From Pseudomonas sp. URMO17WK12:I11 (lineage in GTDB: Bacteria; Pseudomonadota; Gammaproteobacteria; Pseudomonadales; Pseudomonadaceae): DNA of 64,000 bases. Under the pieces are notes generated by a model, which did not search any database, was not told where the DNA came from, and was given only the letters and a program-made list of their open reading frames with translations. The stretch is taken from contig NZ_VEDF01000017.1 in assembly GCF_007677725.1 (NCBI RefSeq), positions 1 to 64,000 on the forward strand. Reading direction: 5' to 3'. Positions 54,693 through 63,126 of this stretch are shown in pieces. The first letter of the stretch is position 1, and each line of letters begins with the position of its first letter. The position numbers were made by a program, and so were the translations under genes.

Positions 54693-55763
54693 ATGACCGC
54701 GCACGCTTATACCTCGGCAACGGATCATGTATTGGCCGAGGTTCGCAACCACATTGGCCACCTCACCCTCAATCGCCCAAGCGGCCTCAACGCGCTGACC
54801 TTGGACATGGTCCGCAGCCTGCGCCAGCATTTCGACCAGTGGGCCAATGACCCGGCGGTGCAGGCGGTGGTACTGCGTGGTGAAGGACCTAAAGGTTTCT
54901 GCGCCGGCGGCGATATTCGCTCGCTGCACGACAGCTACCAGGCAGGCGACAGCCTGCACGAGCAATTCTTCGTCGAAGAATACGCCCTGGACCTGGTCAT
55001 TCACCGCTACCGCAAGCCGGTGCTGGTGCTGATGGACGGCTTTACCCTCGGCGGCGGCATGGGCCTGGCCCAGGGCTGCGACCTGCGCGTGGTCACCGAG
55101 CGCAGCCGCCTGGGCATGCCCGAGGTCGGCATCGGCTATTTCCCGGATGTTGGCGGCAGTTACTTCCTCTCGCGCATACCGGGTGAACTGGGCACCTACC
55201 TGGGCGTCAGCGGCGCACAGATCCAGGCGGCGGACGCCCTGTATTGCGGCTTGGCCGACTGGTACGTGCCCAGCGACAGGCTCGCTGCGCTGGATCAGGG
55301 GCTTGAGCAACTGCGCTTCGGCCATCAGCCGCTCAAGGACCTGCAGAACCTGCTGGCCAAGCTGGGCAGCCAGGCGCTGGAAGGCGCGCCGCTGGAAAAA
55401 CTGCGCCCGGTCATCGATCACTTCTTCTCCCAACCCGACCTGCCGACCATCGTCGAGCAACTGCGCAGCGTCAGCATCGGCGACAGCCACCCTTGGGCGC
55501 TGGCCACTGCCGATCAGCTGCAAACCCGCTCGCCGTTGGCCATGGCGGTTACCCTGGAGCTACTGCGCCGCGCTCGCCAGTGCACGCTGGATGAGTGCTT
55601 CGCCATGGAGCTGCACCTGGACCGCCAATGGTTCCAGTACGGCGACATCATCGAGGGCGTGCGTGCGTTGATCATCGACAAGGACAAGCAGCCGCGCTGG
55701 AACCCGCCGACGCTGGAGGCCCTCAGCCACCAGCGGGTCGAGCAATTCTTCGAAGGCCTGTGA
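54693..55763 (+). CDS. 3-hydroxyisobutyryl-CoA hydrolase/enoyl-CoA hydratase family protein
   Basis: The 356-residue crotonase-family protein has GEGPKGFCAGGDIRSLH and KPVLVLMDGFTLGGGMGLAQGCDLR, and its PEVGIGYFPDVGGSYFLSRIPG block carries the Glu/Asp pattern of HIBYL-CoA hydrolases. The length, about 100 residues beyond simple hydratases, favours the hydrolase of valine catabolism. An acyl-CoA dehydrogenase follows 16 bases later. AAGGAG lies eight bases before ATG 54693. Confidence 0.85.
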   Translation: MTAHAYTSATDHVLAEVRNHIGHLTLNRPSGLNALTLDMVRSLRQHFDQWANDPAVQAVVLRGEGPKGFCAGGDIRSLHDSYQAGDSLHEQFFVEEYALDLVIHRYRKPVLVLMDGFTLGGGMGLAQGCDLRVVTERSRLGMPEVGIGYFPDVGGSYFLSRIPGELGTYLGVSGAQIQAADALYCGLADWYVPSDRLAALDQGLEQLRFGHQPLKDLQNLLAKLGSQALEGAPLEKLRPVIDHFFSQPDLPTIVEQLRSVSIGDSHPWALATADQLQTRSPLAMAVTLELLRRARQCTLDECFAMELHLDRQWFQYGDIIEGVRALIIDKDKQPRWNPPTLEALSHQRVEQFFEGL

Positions 55764-55779
55764 GGCCGGGAGTACGCAC

Positions 55780-56931
55780 ATGCAAGACCTGGAACTGAGC
55801 GAAGAGCAGATCATGATCCGCGACATGGCCCGGGACTTCGCCCGCGGCGAGATCGCCCCGCACGCCCAGGCCTGGGAAAAGGCCGGCTGGATCGACGATG
55901 GCGTGGTCGCCAAGATGGGTGAGTTGGGGTTGCTCGGCATGGTCGTGCCAGAGGACTTTGGCGGTAGCTACACCGATTACGTGGCCTACGCCCTGGCCGT
56001 CGAGGAAATCTCTGCCGCGTGCGGGGCGACCGGGGCCATGATGAGCATCCATAACTCGGTGGGCTGCGGGCCGCTGCTGGCCTACGGCGACGCGGCGCAG
56101 CAGCAGGCCTGGCTGCCACGCCTGGCCAGCGGCGCGGTGATCGGCTGCTTCTGCCTGACCGAACCGCAGGCAGGCTCCGAAGCCCATAACCTGCGCACCC
56201 GCGCCGAATTGATCGATGGCCACTGGGTGCTCAACGGCGCCAAGCAGTTCGTCAGCAACGCCCGTCGCGCGGGGCTGGCCATCGTCTTTGCGGTGAGCGA
56301 CCCGGAGCTGGGCAAGAAGGGCCTGTCGGCGTTCCTGGTACCCACCGACAACCCGGGCTTCAAGGTCGACCGTAGCGAGCACAAGATGGGCATCCGCGCC
56401 TCCGACACCTGCGCGGTGACCTTCGACGATTGCCGCATTCCCGCTGCCAACCTGCTGGGCGAGCGCGGCAAGGGCCTGGCCATTGCCCTGTCCAATCTCG
56501 AGGGCGGGCGCATCGGTATCGCCGCCCAGGCCTTGGGCATTGCCCGCGCAGCCTTCGAGGCAGCGCTGGTCTACTCACGCGAGCGCTTGCAGTTCGGCAA
56601 ACCGATCAATGAGCATCAGAGCATCGCCAACCTGCTCGCGGACATGCAAGTGCAGGTCAACGCTGCGCGCTTGCTGATTCTGCATGCCGCGCGCCTGCGC
56701 AGCGCTGGCAAGCCATGCCTGTCAGAAGCCTCCCAGGCCAAGCTGTTCGCCTCGGAGATGGCCGAGCGCGTCTGCTCGATGGCGATCCAGGTGCATGGCG
56801 GCTATGGCTATCTGGAGGATTACCCCGTCGAGCGCTATTACCGCGATGCGCGCATTACCCAGATCTACGAAGGGTCGAGCGAGATCCAGCGCATGCTCAT
56901 CGCACGGGAGCTCAAGCATTACCCACTTTGA
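55780..56931 (+). CDS. Acyl-CoA dehydrogenase, isobutyryl-CoA-type
   Basis: The 383-residue flavoenzyme has IGCFCLTEPQAGSEA and WVLNGAKQFVSNARRAGL (FAD and substrate loops), and IYEGSSEIQRM near the C-terminus, with Glu364 as the expected base. It forms an operon with the hydratase/hydrolase gene, and together they suggest branched-chain (valine) acyl-CoA oxidation. Exact substrate is inferred. Confidence 0.87.
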   Translation: MQDLELSEEQIMIRDMARDFARGEIAPHAQAWEKAGWIDDGVVAKMGELGLLGMVVPEDFGGSYTDYVAYALAVEEISAACGATGAMMSIHNSVGCGPLLAYGDAAQQQAWLPRLASGAVIGCFCLTEPQAGSEAHNLRTRAELIDGHWVLNGAKQFVSNARRAGLAIVFAVSDPELGKKGLSAFLVPTDNPGFKVDRSEHKMGIRASDTCAVTFDDCRIPAANLLGERGKGLAIALSNLEGGRIGIAAQALGIARAAFEAALVYSRERLQFGKPINEHQSIANLLADMQVQVNAARLLILHAARLRSAGKPCLSEASQAKLFASEMAERVCSMAIQVHGGYGYLEDYPVERYYRDARITQIYEGSSEIQRMLIARELKHYPL

Positions 56932-57034
56932 GTCGGCCCACCGGGCCTGGGCAGACACAGCTTGCAACCAACCTGTCTGCCCGCTCGGTAACTTTTCCCA
57001 GCAGCAAGGCATGCGCATCTGGTACAAAGCCGCC

Positions 57035-57919
57035 ATGCCTACCCTCCTCCTCACCCACATTCGGCGCCGCTGGCTCAGCTGGCTGTGCGCAGCCCTGATG
57101 GTCATCGGCCTGCCCAGCAGCTGCGCGGTCCTGAAACACAAGGAACGTGAGCTGGTGTTTCGCATCGAACCGGGCCAGGCCAGCTGGTTCCGCGGTTTGC
57201 CCAACGGTGTGCAAGAGCTGGACCTGCGTCCGCGCACCTTCGCCGACAATCAAAGCCTGCACGCCTGGTGGTGGCCTGCCAACCGCGCCGATGCGCCGGC
57301 AATCCTGTACCTGCACGGAGTGCGCTGGAACCTGACCGGGCAACTGTTTCGCATCGAGCAGCTGCACGCGATGGGCTATTCGGTGTTCGCCGTGGACTAC
57401 CGAGGCTTCGGGCAGAGCCGCGGCGACCTGCCTTCGGAAGCCACGGTCTACGAAGATGCGCGCATCGCTTGGGAACGCTTTGCGCAACTGCAACCCGATG
57501 CCGGCAAGCGCCTGATCTTCGGGCATTCGCTCGGCGGCGCGGTCGCCGTGGAGCTTGCCAGCGAACTTGCCCGGCAGGCGCGCAAGGACGGCCAGCCTGC
57601 TCCGGCGCGCGGGCTGATCGTGGAATCGACCTTCACCTCATTGGGCGATGCGGCTGCCGCGGTCGCCGGCACCAGCTTGCCGGTCCGCTGGTTGATGTCG
57701 CAGAAGTTCGATTCGCTCGGCAAGATCAACGCGGTGGGTTTGCCACTGTTGGTGGTGCACGGTCTGGACGACCGCTACGTGCCATCGCGTTTCAGCCAGC
57801 AGTTGTTCGACGCCGCACAAGAGCCAAAAACCCTTCTGCTGGTACCCGGCGCCTCGCACAACAACAGCATGAGCCTGGCCGGCCAGCGCTATCGCCGGGC
57901 GATCCAGGCGCTGCTCTGA
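57035..57919 (+). CDS. Alpha/beta hydrolase, probable lipoprotein
   Basis: The 294-residue product has a twin-Arg-like basic start and hydrophobic segment with lipobox-like LPSSC (about residues 27-31). The hydrolase fold follows, with LYLHGVRWN (oxyanion), GHSLGGAVA (nucleophile), HGLDDRYVP (Asp) and PGASHNN (His). Start choice is uncertain: ATG 57011 has AAGG close by, and ATG 57035 begins at the signal peptide. It converges with the next gene, with only two bases between them. Confidence 0.75.
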   Translation: MPTLLLTHIRRRWLSWLCAALMVIGLPSSCAVLKHKERELVFRIEPGQASWFRGLPNGVQELDLRPRTFADNQSLHAWWWPANRADAPAILYLHGVRWNLTGQLFRIEQLHAMGYSVFAVDYRGFGQSRGDLPSEATVYEDARIAWERFAQLQPDAGKRLIFGHSLGGAVAVELASELARQARKDGQPAPARGLIVESTFTSLGDAAAAVAGTSLPVRWLMSQKFDSLGKINAVGLPLLVVHGLDDRYVPSRFSQQLFDAAQEPKTLLLVPGASHNNSMSLAGQRYRRAIQALL

Positions 57920-57921
57920 GG

Positions 57922-58650
57922 TCACTGCACCGGCAGGAAGTTCATCAGCAACAGGCTCTGTGCGTAGTTCAAGCCAATGCGCCGGTAGCGCTCGTCCAGC
58001 AGCTCGGCCAGCAAGTCCAGGCGCGCGACGATCTTGCCGAACTCCACGGCGAAACTCAGGTTGCTGGCATCCTCGGAAATCTCGTTGGAAAACAGCAGCA
58101 GCACGCCATTGGCGTCCTGGCGCTGGCTCAGCATCCAGGTGGCTTTCTCGATGTTGCGCGCCGCGTTGTTGACGAACAACGGGTCGATGGTATCGGTCAT
58201 GTAGAATTCGGTGCGGCCACCGTGGGCGGTGATCAGCATGCTGCCGATGGCATAGATGAACGCGCCGACACGGTCACCGCGAAACTCCGGACTCAAGGCG
58301 TAGCTAAGGGCCGCCAAGTCACGGCGGTTGCCCAGTTGCGGCAAGGGCTGGCGTTGTTCGATGGCGTTACGGATCTGCCGTTCAGCGGTGGTGGCGTCGA
58401 GAAAGCCTGAGAGCTTTACCTGGTTGGGGTTACGCAGGTATAGCTTGTTCATCAGCAGGTACAGGCTTTGCAGATTGTCGCGCATGGCCAGCGTGGCCAG
58501 GCGGTCGACACTGGTCTGGAACAACTCGCTGGGCTTGCCATCGCCGAACTGATTGACGATGTCACGGCCCTGCTGCTGGCTGCAGCCGGCCAGGGTGGTG
58601 AGCGTGATCAGCAGCAGGCGGGGAAGGATTCGGCAGTAACGTGCAGCCAT
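57922..58650 (-). CDS. Lipoprotein of unknown function
   Basis: The 242-residue product from ATG 58650 has a signal peptide with lipobox LAGC (about residues 19-22), then an all-helical-looking domain with GSMLITAHGGRTEFYMTDTI and ARNIEKATWMLSQRQDANG. No family recognised. The longer frame from 58797 runs into the REP array and is rejected. Confidence 0.75.
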   Translation of the reverse strand: MAARYCRILPRLLLITLTTLAGCSQQQGRDIVNQFGDGKPSELFQTSVDRLATLAMRDNLQSLYLLMNKLYLRNPNQVKLSGFLDATTAERQIRNAIEQRQPLPQLGNRRDLAALSYALSPEFRGDRVGAFIYAIGSMLITAHGGRTEFYMTDTIDPLFVNNAARNIEKATWMLSQRQDANGVLLLFSNEISEDASNLSFAVEFGKIVARLDLLAELLDERYRRIGLNYAQSLLLMNFLPVQ

Positions 58651-58659
58651 CGGCACCGG

Positions 58660-59460
58660 GTCGTCATTCGGCGGCTGCGCCGGGAATCGGTGCGGCCTGG
58701 CCAAGCATAGAACCCGAAAATACGAAAAAGTGCGGTGTTTGATGGCGGCCTCGAGATGTTTGTGCCTACGCGATCGAGCGCCGCCCGTGCGGCGCATCGC
58801 GAGTTGCGCTCGCTCCTACGTGGCCAGTAACGCCTGTGTCCGCCCGCATCAACCGTAGGAGCGAGCACAGCTCGCGATGCGCCGCGCGAGCGGCGCCTGA
58901 TCGCACAGGCCACGGTCATCGATGCCTACATGGCAGCGCGGGTTGCCATTCGACGGCTGCACTGCGAATCGGCGCGGCCTGGCCTCGCAAGAACCCGAAG
59001 CCGCGGAATAGCGCGGCGGTTTGATGCTTGCCTTGGGATAGTTGCTGCCTGTGCGATCGAGCGCCGCCCTTGCGGCGCATCGCGAGCTTCGCTCGCTCCT
59101 ACGTGGCCAGTAACGCCTGTGTCCGCCCGCATCAACCGTAGGAGCGAGCACAGCTCGCGATGCGCCGCGCGAGCGGCGCCTGATCGCACAGGCCACGGTC
59201 ATCGATGCCTACATGGCAGCGCGGCTTGCCATTCGACGGCTGCGCCGCGAATCGGTGCGGCCTGGCCTCGCAAGAACCCGAAACCGCGAAACAGCGCGGC
59301 GGTTTGATGCTTGCCTTGAGATATTTGCTGCCTGTGCGATCGAGCGCCGCCCGTGCGGCGCATCGCGAGCTGCGCTCGCTCCTACGTGGCCGGTAACGCC
59401 GGTGTCCGCCCGCATCGACCGTGGCGCGCGATCGCATGGGCCGACCTCTACATGGCAGCG
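58660..59460. repeat. Tandem REP array of about 2.7 units of 283 bases
   Basis: Units begin near 58672, 58954 and 59238 (marker CGGCTGC). Each full unit has a REP-like palindrome in one orientation, a spacer GTGGCCAGTAACGCC, and a second palindrome in the opposite orientation (pairs at about 58771-58821/58854-58905 and 59055-59103/59137-59187, single at 59337-59386). Each unit ends in TACATGGCAGCGCG, which is the 3' end of the neighbouring hisN-type gene at 59448. No gene lies in 58651-59447. Confidence 0.88.
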
Positions 59461-60239
59461 CGCAGCATCTGCACCACCTGCGCATGCAACGCCGGATCAC
59501 CGCAGGCCACTACGCAGCCGCCATGCTGCGCGCTGCTGCCGTCCCAGGCCGTGATCACGCCGCCTGCACCCTCGATGATCGGCATCAGCGCCTGCACATC
59601 GTACGGTTGCAGGCTCGCTTCGACGATTACATCGACGAAGCCCGAGGCGAGCATGCAGTAGGCATAGCAGTCGCCACCATAACGCAGCAGCCGCGCGCGA
59701 CCGGCGACGGCTTCAAAGGCCGCTTTGCGTTCGGCGGTGTCGAACATGTCAGGCGTGGTGCACATCAGGGTCGCACTGGCCAGGTCCGCGCAAGGCCGCG
59801 TCTTTAGCCGCGTGCCGCTGCGCCAGGCGCCTGCTGGCGTGCCGACGAAGCGTTCGCCGGTGAATGGCTGGTTCATCACGCCAAGCAGCGGCCGGGTACC
59901 GTCATTCAGGGCAATCAGCGTGCCCCACAACGGCAGCCCGGTAATGAATGCACGGGTACCGTCTATCGGGTCGAGTACCCAGGTCAGCGGGCTGCTGCCC
60001 ACGGCGATACCGGCCTCTTCACCCAAGATGCCGTGTTCCGGGTAGCGCTGCGCAATCAGCGCGCGCATGGCGTCTTCAGCGGCCTTGTCGGCGATGGTGA
60101 CCGGGTCGTACAGACGCCCACCCTTGTCCTCGACCGCCAGGCTAGCGCGGAAATACGGCTGAATCGCCGCTGCCGCAGCATCGGCCAGCTGCTCGGCGAA
60201 CGCTTGGAATTCGCCGATCTGATCAGCACTCAGGGACAT
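59448..60239 (-). CDS. hisN: Inositol-phosphatase-family phosphatase, histidinol-phosphatase-like
   Basis: The 263-residue enzyme has the metal-binding motifs of the family: GEEAG (about residues 71-75), WVLDPIDGTRAFITGLP (about 88-104) and VDVIVEASLQPYDVQALMPII near residue 208, where the usual WDxxA is YDVQA. It probably dephosphorylates histidinol-phosphate or inositol-phosphate with Mg. ATG 60239 is chosen over a 17-residue upstream extension. Confidence 0.8.
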   Translation of the reverse strand: MSLSADQIGEFQAFAEQLADAAAAAIQPYFRASLAVEDKGGRLYDPVTIADKAAEDAMRALIAQRYPEHGILGEEAGIAVGSSPLTWVLDPIDGTRAFITGLPLWGTLIALNDGTRPLLGVMNQPFTGERFVGTPAGAWRSGTRLKTRPCADLASATLMCTTPDMFDTAERKAAFEAVAGRARLLRYGGDCYAYCMLASGFVDVIVEASLQPYDVQALMPIIEGAGGVITAWDGSSAQHGGCVVACGDPALHAQVVQMLRAAM

Positions 60240-60447
60240 GGCACAGGCCTCATGGAGAAATGGGCCTGCATGATACCCGACATCAGCCAAGACGGTAGAC
60301 GCCTGGCGCTTGACGCCATTATTCTGCCATTATCACCGTTTCATTTAACCGTCACTCAACCGTTGTACTAGGATATCGAGTAGCGCCCGCGGCAAGACGC
60401 CCAGGCGCGTGGCCGACTGCCCGGCGCACCCTGCGCCACCGAAACTC

Positions 60448-61101
60448 ATGGATGACACAATGAATTCGCACCTGCTCTACCCGCAAATCGGCAAGGTCAT
60501 TGCCAGCACCGGCAGCCCCCAGTTTCCGCGCATGCTGCACAGCCTGATCCAGGCGCACCTGACCATCGATGCCATGCAGATACGCCAGGTCGCCGCCACT
60601 GCCGCGTGCAGCGACGAATCGGCGTTGATAGACGAAACCGTGTTCACCGACCAGCGCCGCCTGGACGCCGATTTCAGTGACCCGTCGCGCTTACACCGAA
60701 TCCGCCGCAAAGATGATTCGCGCTTTGAAATCCAAGTGCTGCGAGCAGGTTCGACCTATGGCTTTTCCGCCCACGAACGCAGCCGCCTGGACGACATCTC
60801 ACCGCTGTTGCTGCCTATGCTGGAAAAACACATCGACGCCCTGCAGCCGGTCGTCCAACCTAGCCTGCCAGAGAGTCTGGAGGAGCGTTTTCAAGAACGT
60901 CTTGCCCAGTCCGGGCTCAAGCTTTCGCAACGTGAAGCCCAGGTCTGCCTTGGCCTGCTGGCCGGGCACACGGCGCCTGAGCAGGCCGAGCGCCTGGCCC
61001 TGCGGGTCAATACGGTGGAAAGCTACCTGCGCCGGGCGGCCATCAAGCTTGGCATCAGCGGGCGCCATTCGCTGATGCGCTGGATGTATGCCGTGGGCTA
61101 G
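60448..61101 (+). CDS. LuxR-type helix-turn-helix regulator
   Basis: The 217-residue product has a C-terminal LuxR DNA-binding domain (about residues 155-215: LSQREAQVCLGLLAGHTAPEQ, VNTVESYLRRAAIKLGISGRH) and a short N-terminal region without a recognised sensor. Such regulators often sit beside lipopeptide or siderophore export genes, and the MacB-type exporter converges with it here. The start may be ATG 60448 or ATG 60460. Confidence 0.75.
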   Translation: MDDTMNSHLLYPQIGKVIASTGSPQFPRMLHSLIQAHLTIDAMQIRQVAATAACSDESALIDETVFTDQRRLDADFSDPSRLHRIRRKDDSRFEIQVLRAGSTYGFSAHERSRLDDISPLLLPMLEKHIDALQPVVQPSLPESLEERFQERLAQSGLKLSQREAQVCLGLLAGHTAPEQAERLALRVNTVESYLRRAAIKLGISGRHSLMRWMYAVG

Positions 61102-61116
61102 GTGCCCTGGCATGCC

Positions 61117-63126
61117 TCAGTCACGCGCCAAGGCCTGGATGGGGTCCAGCCGCGCCGCATTGCGCGCCGGCACGAAGCCGAACACCACACCGATCAGCGT
61201 CGAGCAGGCGAAAGCCATGACGATCGAGGCCGGCGAGAACACCATCTCCCACTGCTTGACGAACAACTCGAACAGATAGCCAATGCCGTAGGACAGGCCG
61301 ATACCGACCAGGCCGCCGAACAGACAGACCATCACCGCTTCGACCAGAAACTGCTGGCGGATGTCGGCCTGACGTGCCCCCACGGCCATGCGAATGCCGA
61401 TTTCACGGGTGCGCTCGGTGACCGACACCAGCATGATGTTCATCACCCCGATGCCACCGACCACCAGCGAGATCACGGCGATCAGCGATAGCAGCAAGGT
61501 CAGTGAGCGGCTGGTTTTCTGCACCGTTTGCATGATGCTGTCGAGGTTGTTGGTGAAAAAGTCTTTGCTGCCGTGGCGCTGCAGCATCAGCTTGGTCACT
61601 TCCTCTTCCACGCGCTTGCTGGGCACGCCGTCCTTGATGCGCACGCTGATGCTGTCCAGATGACGCTGGCCCAGCACGCGCCCTGCAGCGGTCTCATAGG
61701 GCATCCAGATGTTCAGCTGGTTGCTGGCGACGAACAGGTTCTTGTTCTCGGCGGTCACCCCGATCACCGTGCATGGCAGATTGCCCACCAGAATGATCTG
61801 CCCCAATGGCTCGACGTTGCTGCCGAACAGGCGCTGGCGCGTGTTGTGGTCGATCACCACCACCTGCGCCTGGCGCCGAGCATCATCGGCGCTGAACACG
61901 ATGCCGGCGGCCAGGGCGATGTTACGCACCTGAAAGTAGCGTTCGCTGACGCCATTGAGCTGCACGTCCACGTCCAGATTACGGTAGCGCACCAGGGCGC
62001 TCTGGCCGATCACCGGGGTGGCGCTGTCGACGTAGTACAGCTCGTTGAGCGCTGCCACATCGGCCGGTAGCAAGGTCTCGATGGTCTTGGCCCGGCTGTC
62101 GCCGAAATTGCTGCCCGAATAAATATCGATGGTGTTGCTGCCAATGGCCTGGATGTCCTTGAGCACATAACCCTTGGCGCCCTCGCCAATGGCCGAAATC
62201 GACACCACCGAGGTAATGCCGATGACGATGCCGAGCATGGTCAGCAAGGTGCGCATGCGGTGGGAGATCAATGCGATCCAGGCCATCTTGAAGGCTTCGC
62301 GGAACATGCCCAGGCTTGCGAACCAGCGCCTGGCAGCGGACACCTGCGGCGCCGCTTCGGTGACCGCAGCAAGGGGTGCCCGGCGGGCGCTGCGCTGGTC
62401 GCTGACGATCTGCCCATCGCTGACTTCGATGATACGCTCGGCGTGCGCGGCGACTTTGGGGTCGTGGGTGACCAGGATCACGGTGTGCCCGACGCGGTGC
62501 AGTTCCAGCAGAATATTCATCACTTCCTTGCCGCTGGCGGTGTCGAGCGCACCCGTCGGCTCGTCGGCGAGGATCACCTGGCCGCCATTCATCAACGCCC
62601 GGCAGATGCTCACCCGCTGCTGCTGGCCCCCTGATAGCTGGCTGGGGCGGTGGCCGAGGTGGCTGGCCAGGCCCAGGCGCGTCAGCAACGCCTGCGCCCG
62701 CTCATGCCGCTGGCCCTGGCTGACGCCTGCATAGACGGCAGGAATCTCGACGTTGTGCAGGGCATCGAGGTGCGGCAGCAGGTGGTAGCGTTGGAAAATG
62801 AAACCAAAATGATCGCGCCGCAGCGCTGCCAGGGCGTCGTCGTCAAGCGCCCGGGTTTCCTGGCCGCTGACCTGATAGCTGCCGCTGCTGGCGTGGTCCA
62901 GGCAGCCGAGGATGTTCATCAGGGTCGACTTGCCAGACCCCGAGGCGCCGATGATGGCCACCAGCTCGCCACTGTCGATGCGCAGATCGATCCCCTTGAG
63001 TGCATGAAACTCACGGTCACCGGCAAGAAAACTGCGAGTCACCCCCTGCAGGTGCAACAGCGGCAGGGCCTGGTCTTGAGTCAGGTGCGCATGGGCGCGC
63101 AGCTCGACATTCATGTTCATGCTCAA
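61117..63126 (-). CDS. MacB/PvdT-type ABC exporter (ATPase-permease fusion)
   Basis: The 669-residue protein has an N-terminal ATPase (Walker A GASGSGKST at about 60-68, signature LSGGQQQRVSICRAL, Walker B VILADEPTGALD). After a linker come one helix, a large periplasmic domain and three C-terminal helices (FtsX-like). This is the MacB plan. Close relatives in fluorescent Pseudomonas are PvdT for pyoverdine export and lipopeptide exporters, and the sequence alone cannot separate these. It overlaps the adaptor gene by four bases. Confidence 0.87.
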   Translation of the reverse strand: MSMNMNVELRAHAHLTQDQALPLLHLQGVTRSFLAGDREFHALKGIDLRIDSGELVAIIGASGSGKSTLMNILGCLDHASSGSYQVSGQETRALDDDALAALRRDHFGFIFQRYHLLPHLDALHNVEIPAVYAGVSQGQRHERAQALLTRLGLASHLGHRPSQLSGGQQQRVSICRALMNGGQVILADEPTGALDTASGKEVMNILLELHRVGHTVILVTHDPKVAAHAERIIEVSDGQIVSDQRSARRAPLAAVTEAAPQVSAARRWFASLGMFREAFKMAWIALISHRMRTLLTMLGIVIGITSVVSISAIGEGAKGYVLKDIQAIGSNTIDIYSGSNFGDSRAKTIETLLPADVAALNELYYVDSATPVIGQSALVRYRNLDVDVQLNGVSERYFQVRNIALAAGIVFSADDARRQAQVVVIDHNTRQRLFGSNVEPLGQIILVGNLPCTVIGVTAENKNLFVASNQLNIWMPYETAAGRVLGQRHLDSISVRIKDGVPSKRVEEEVTKLMLQRHGSKDFFTNNLDSIMQTVQKTSRSLTLLLSLIAVISLVVGGIGVMNIMLVSVTERTREIGIRMAVGARQADIRQQFLVEAVMVCLFGGLVGIGLSYGIGYLFELFVKQWEMVFSPASIVMAFACSTLIGVVFGFVPARNAARLDPIQALARD

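Noticed and set aside
58660..59460. Short open frames in both strands across the second REP array
   Set aside because: The frames arise from GC-rich tandem repeats, recur in each unit and have no ribosome site or family resemblance.
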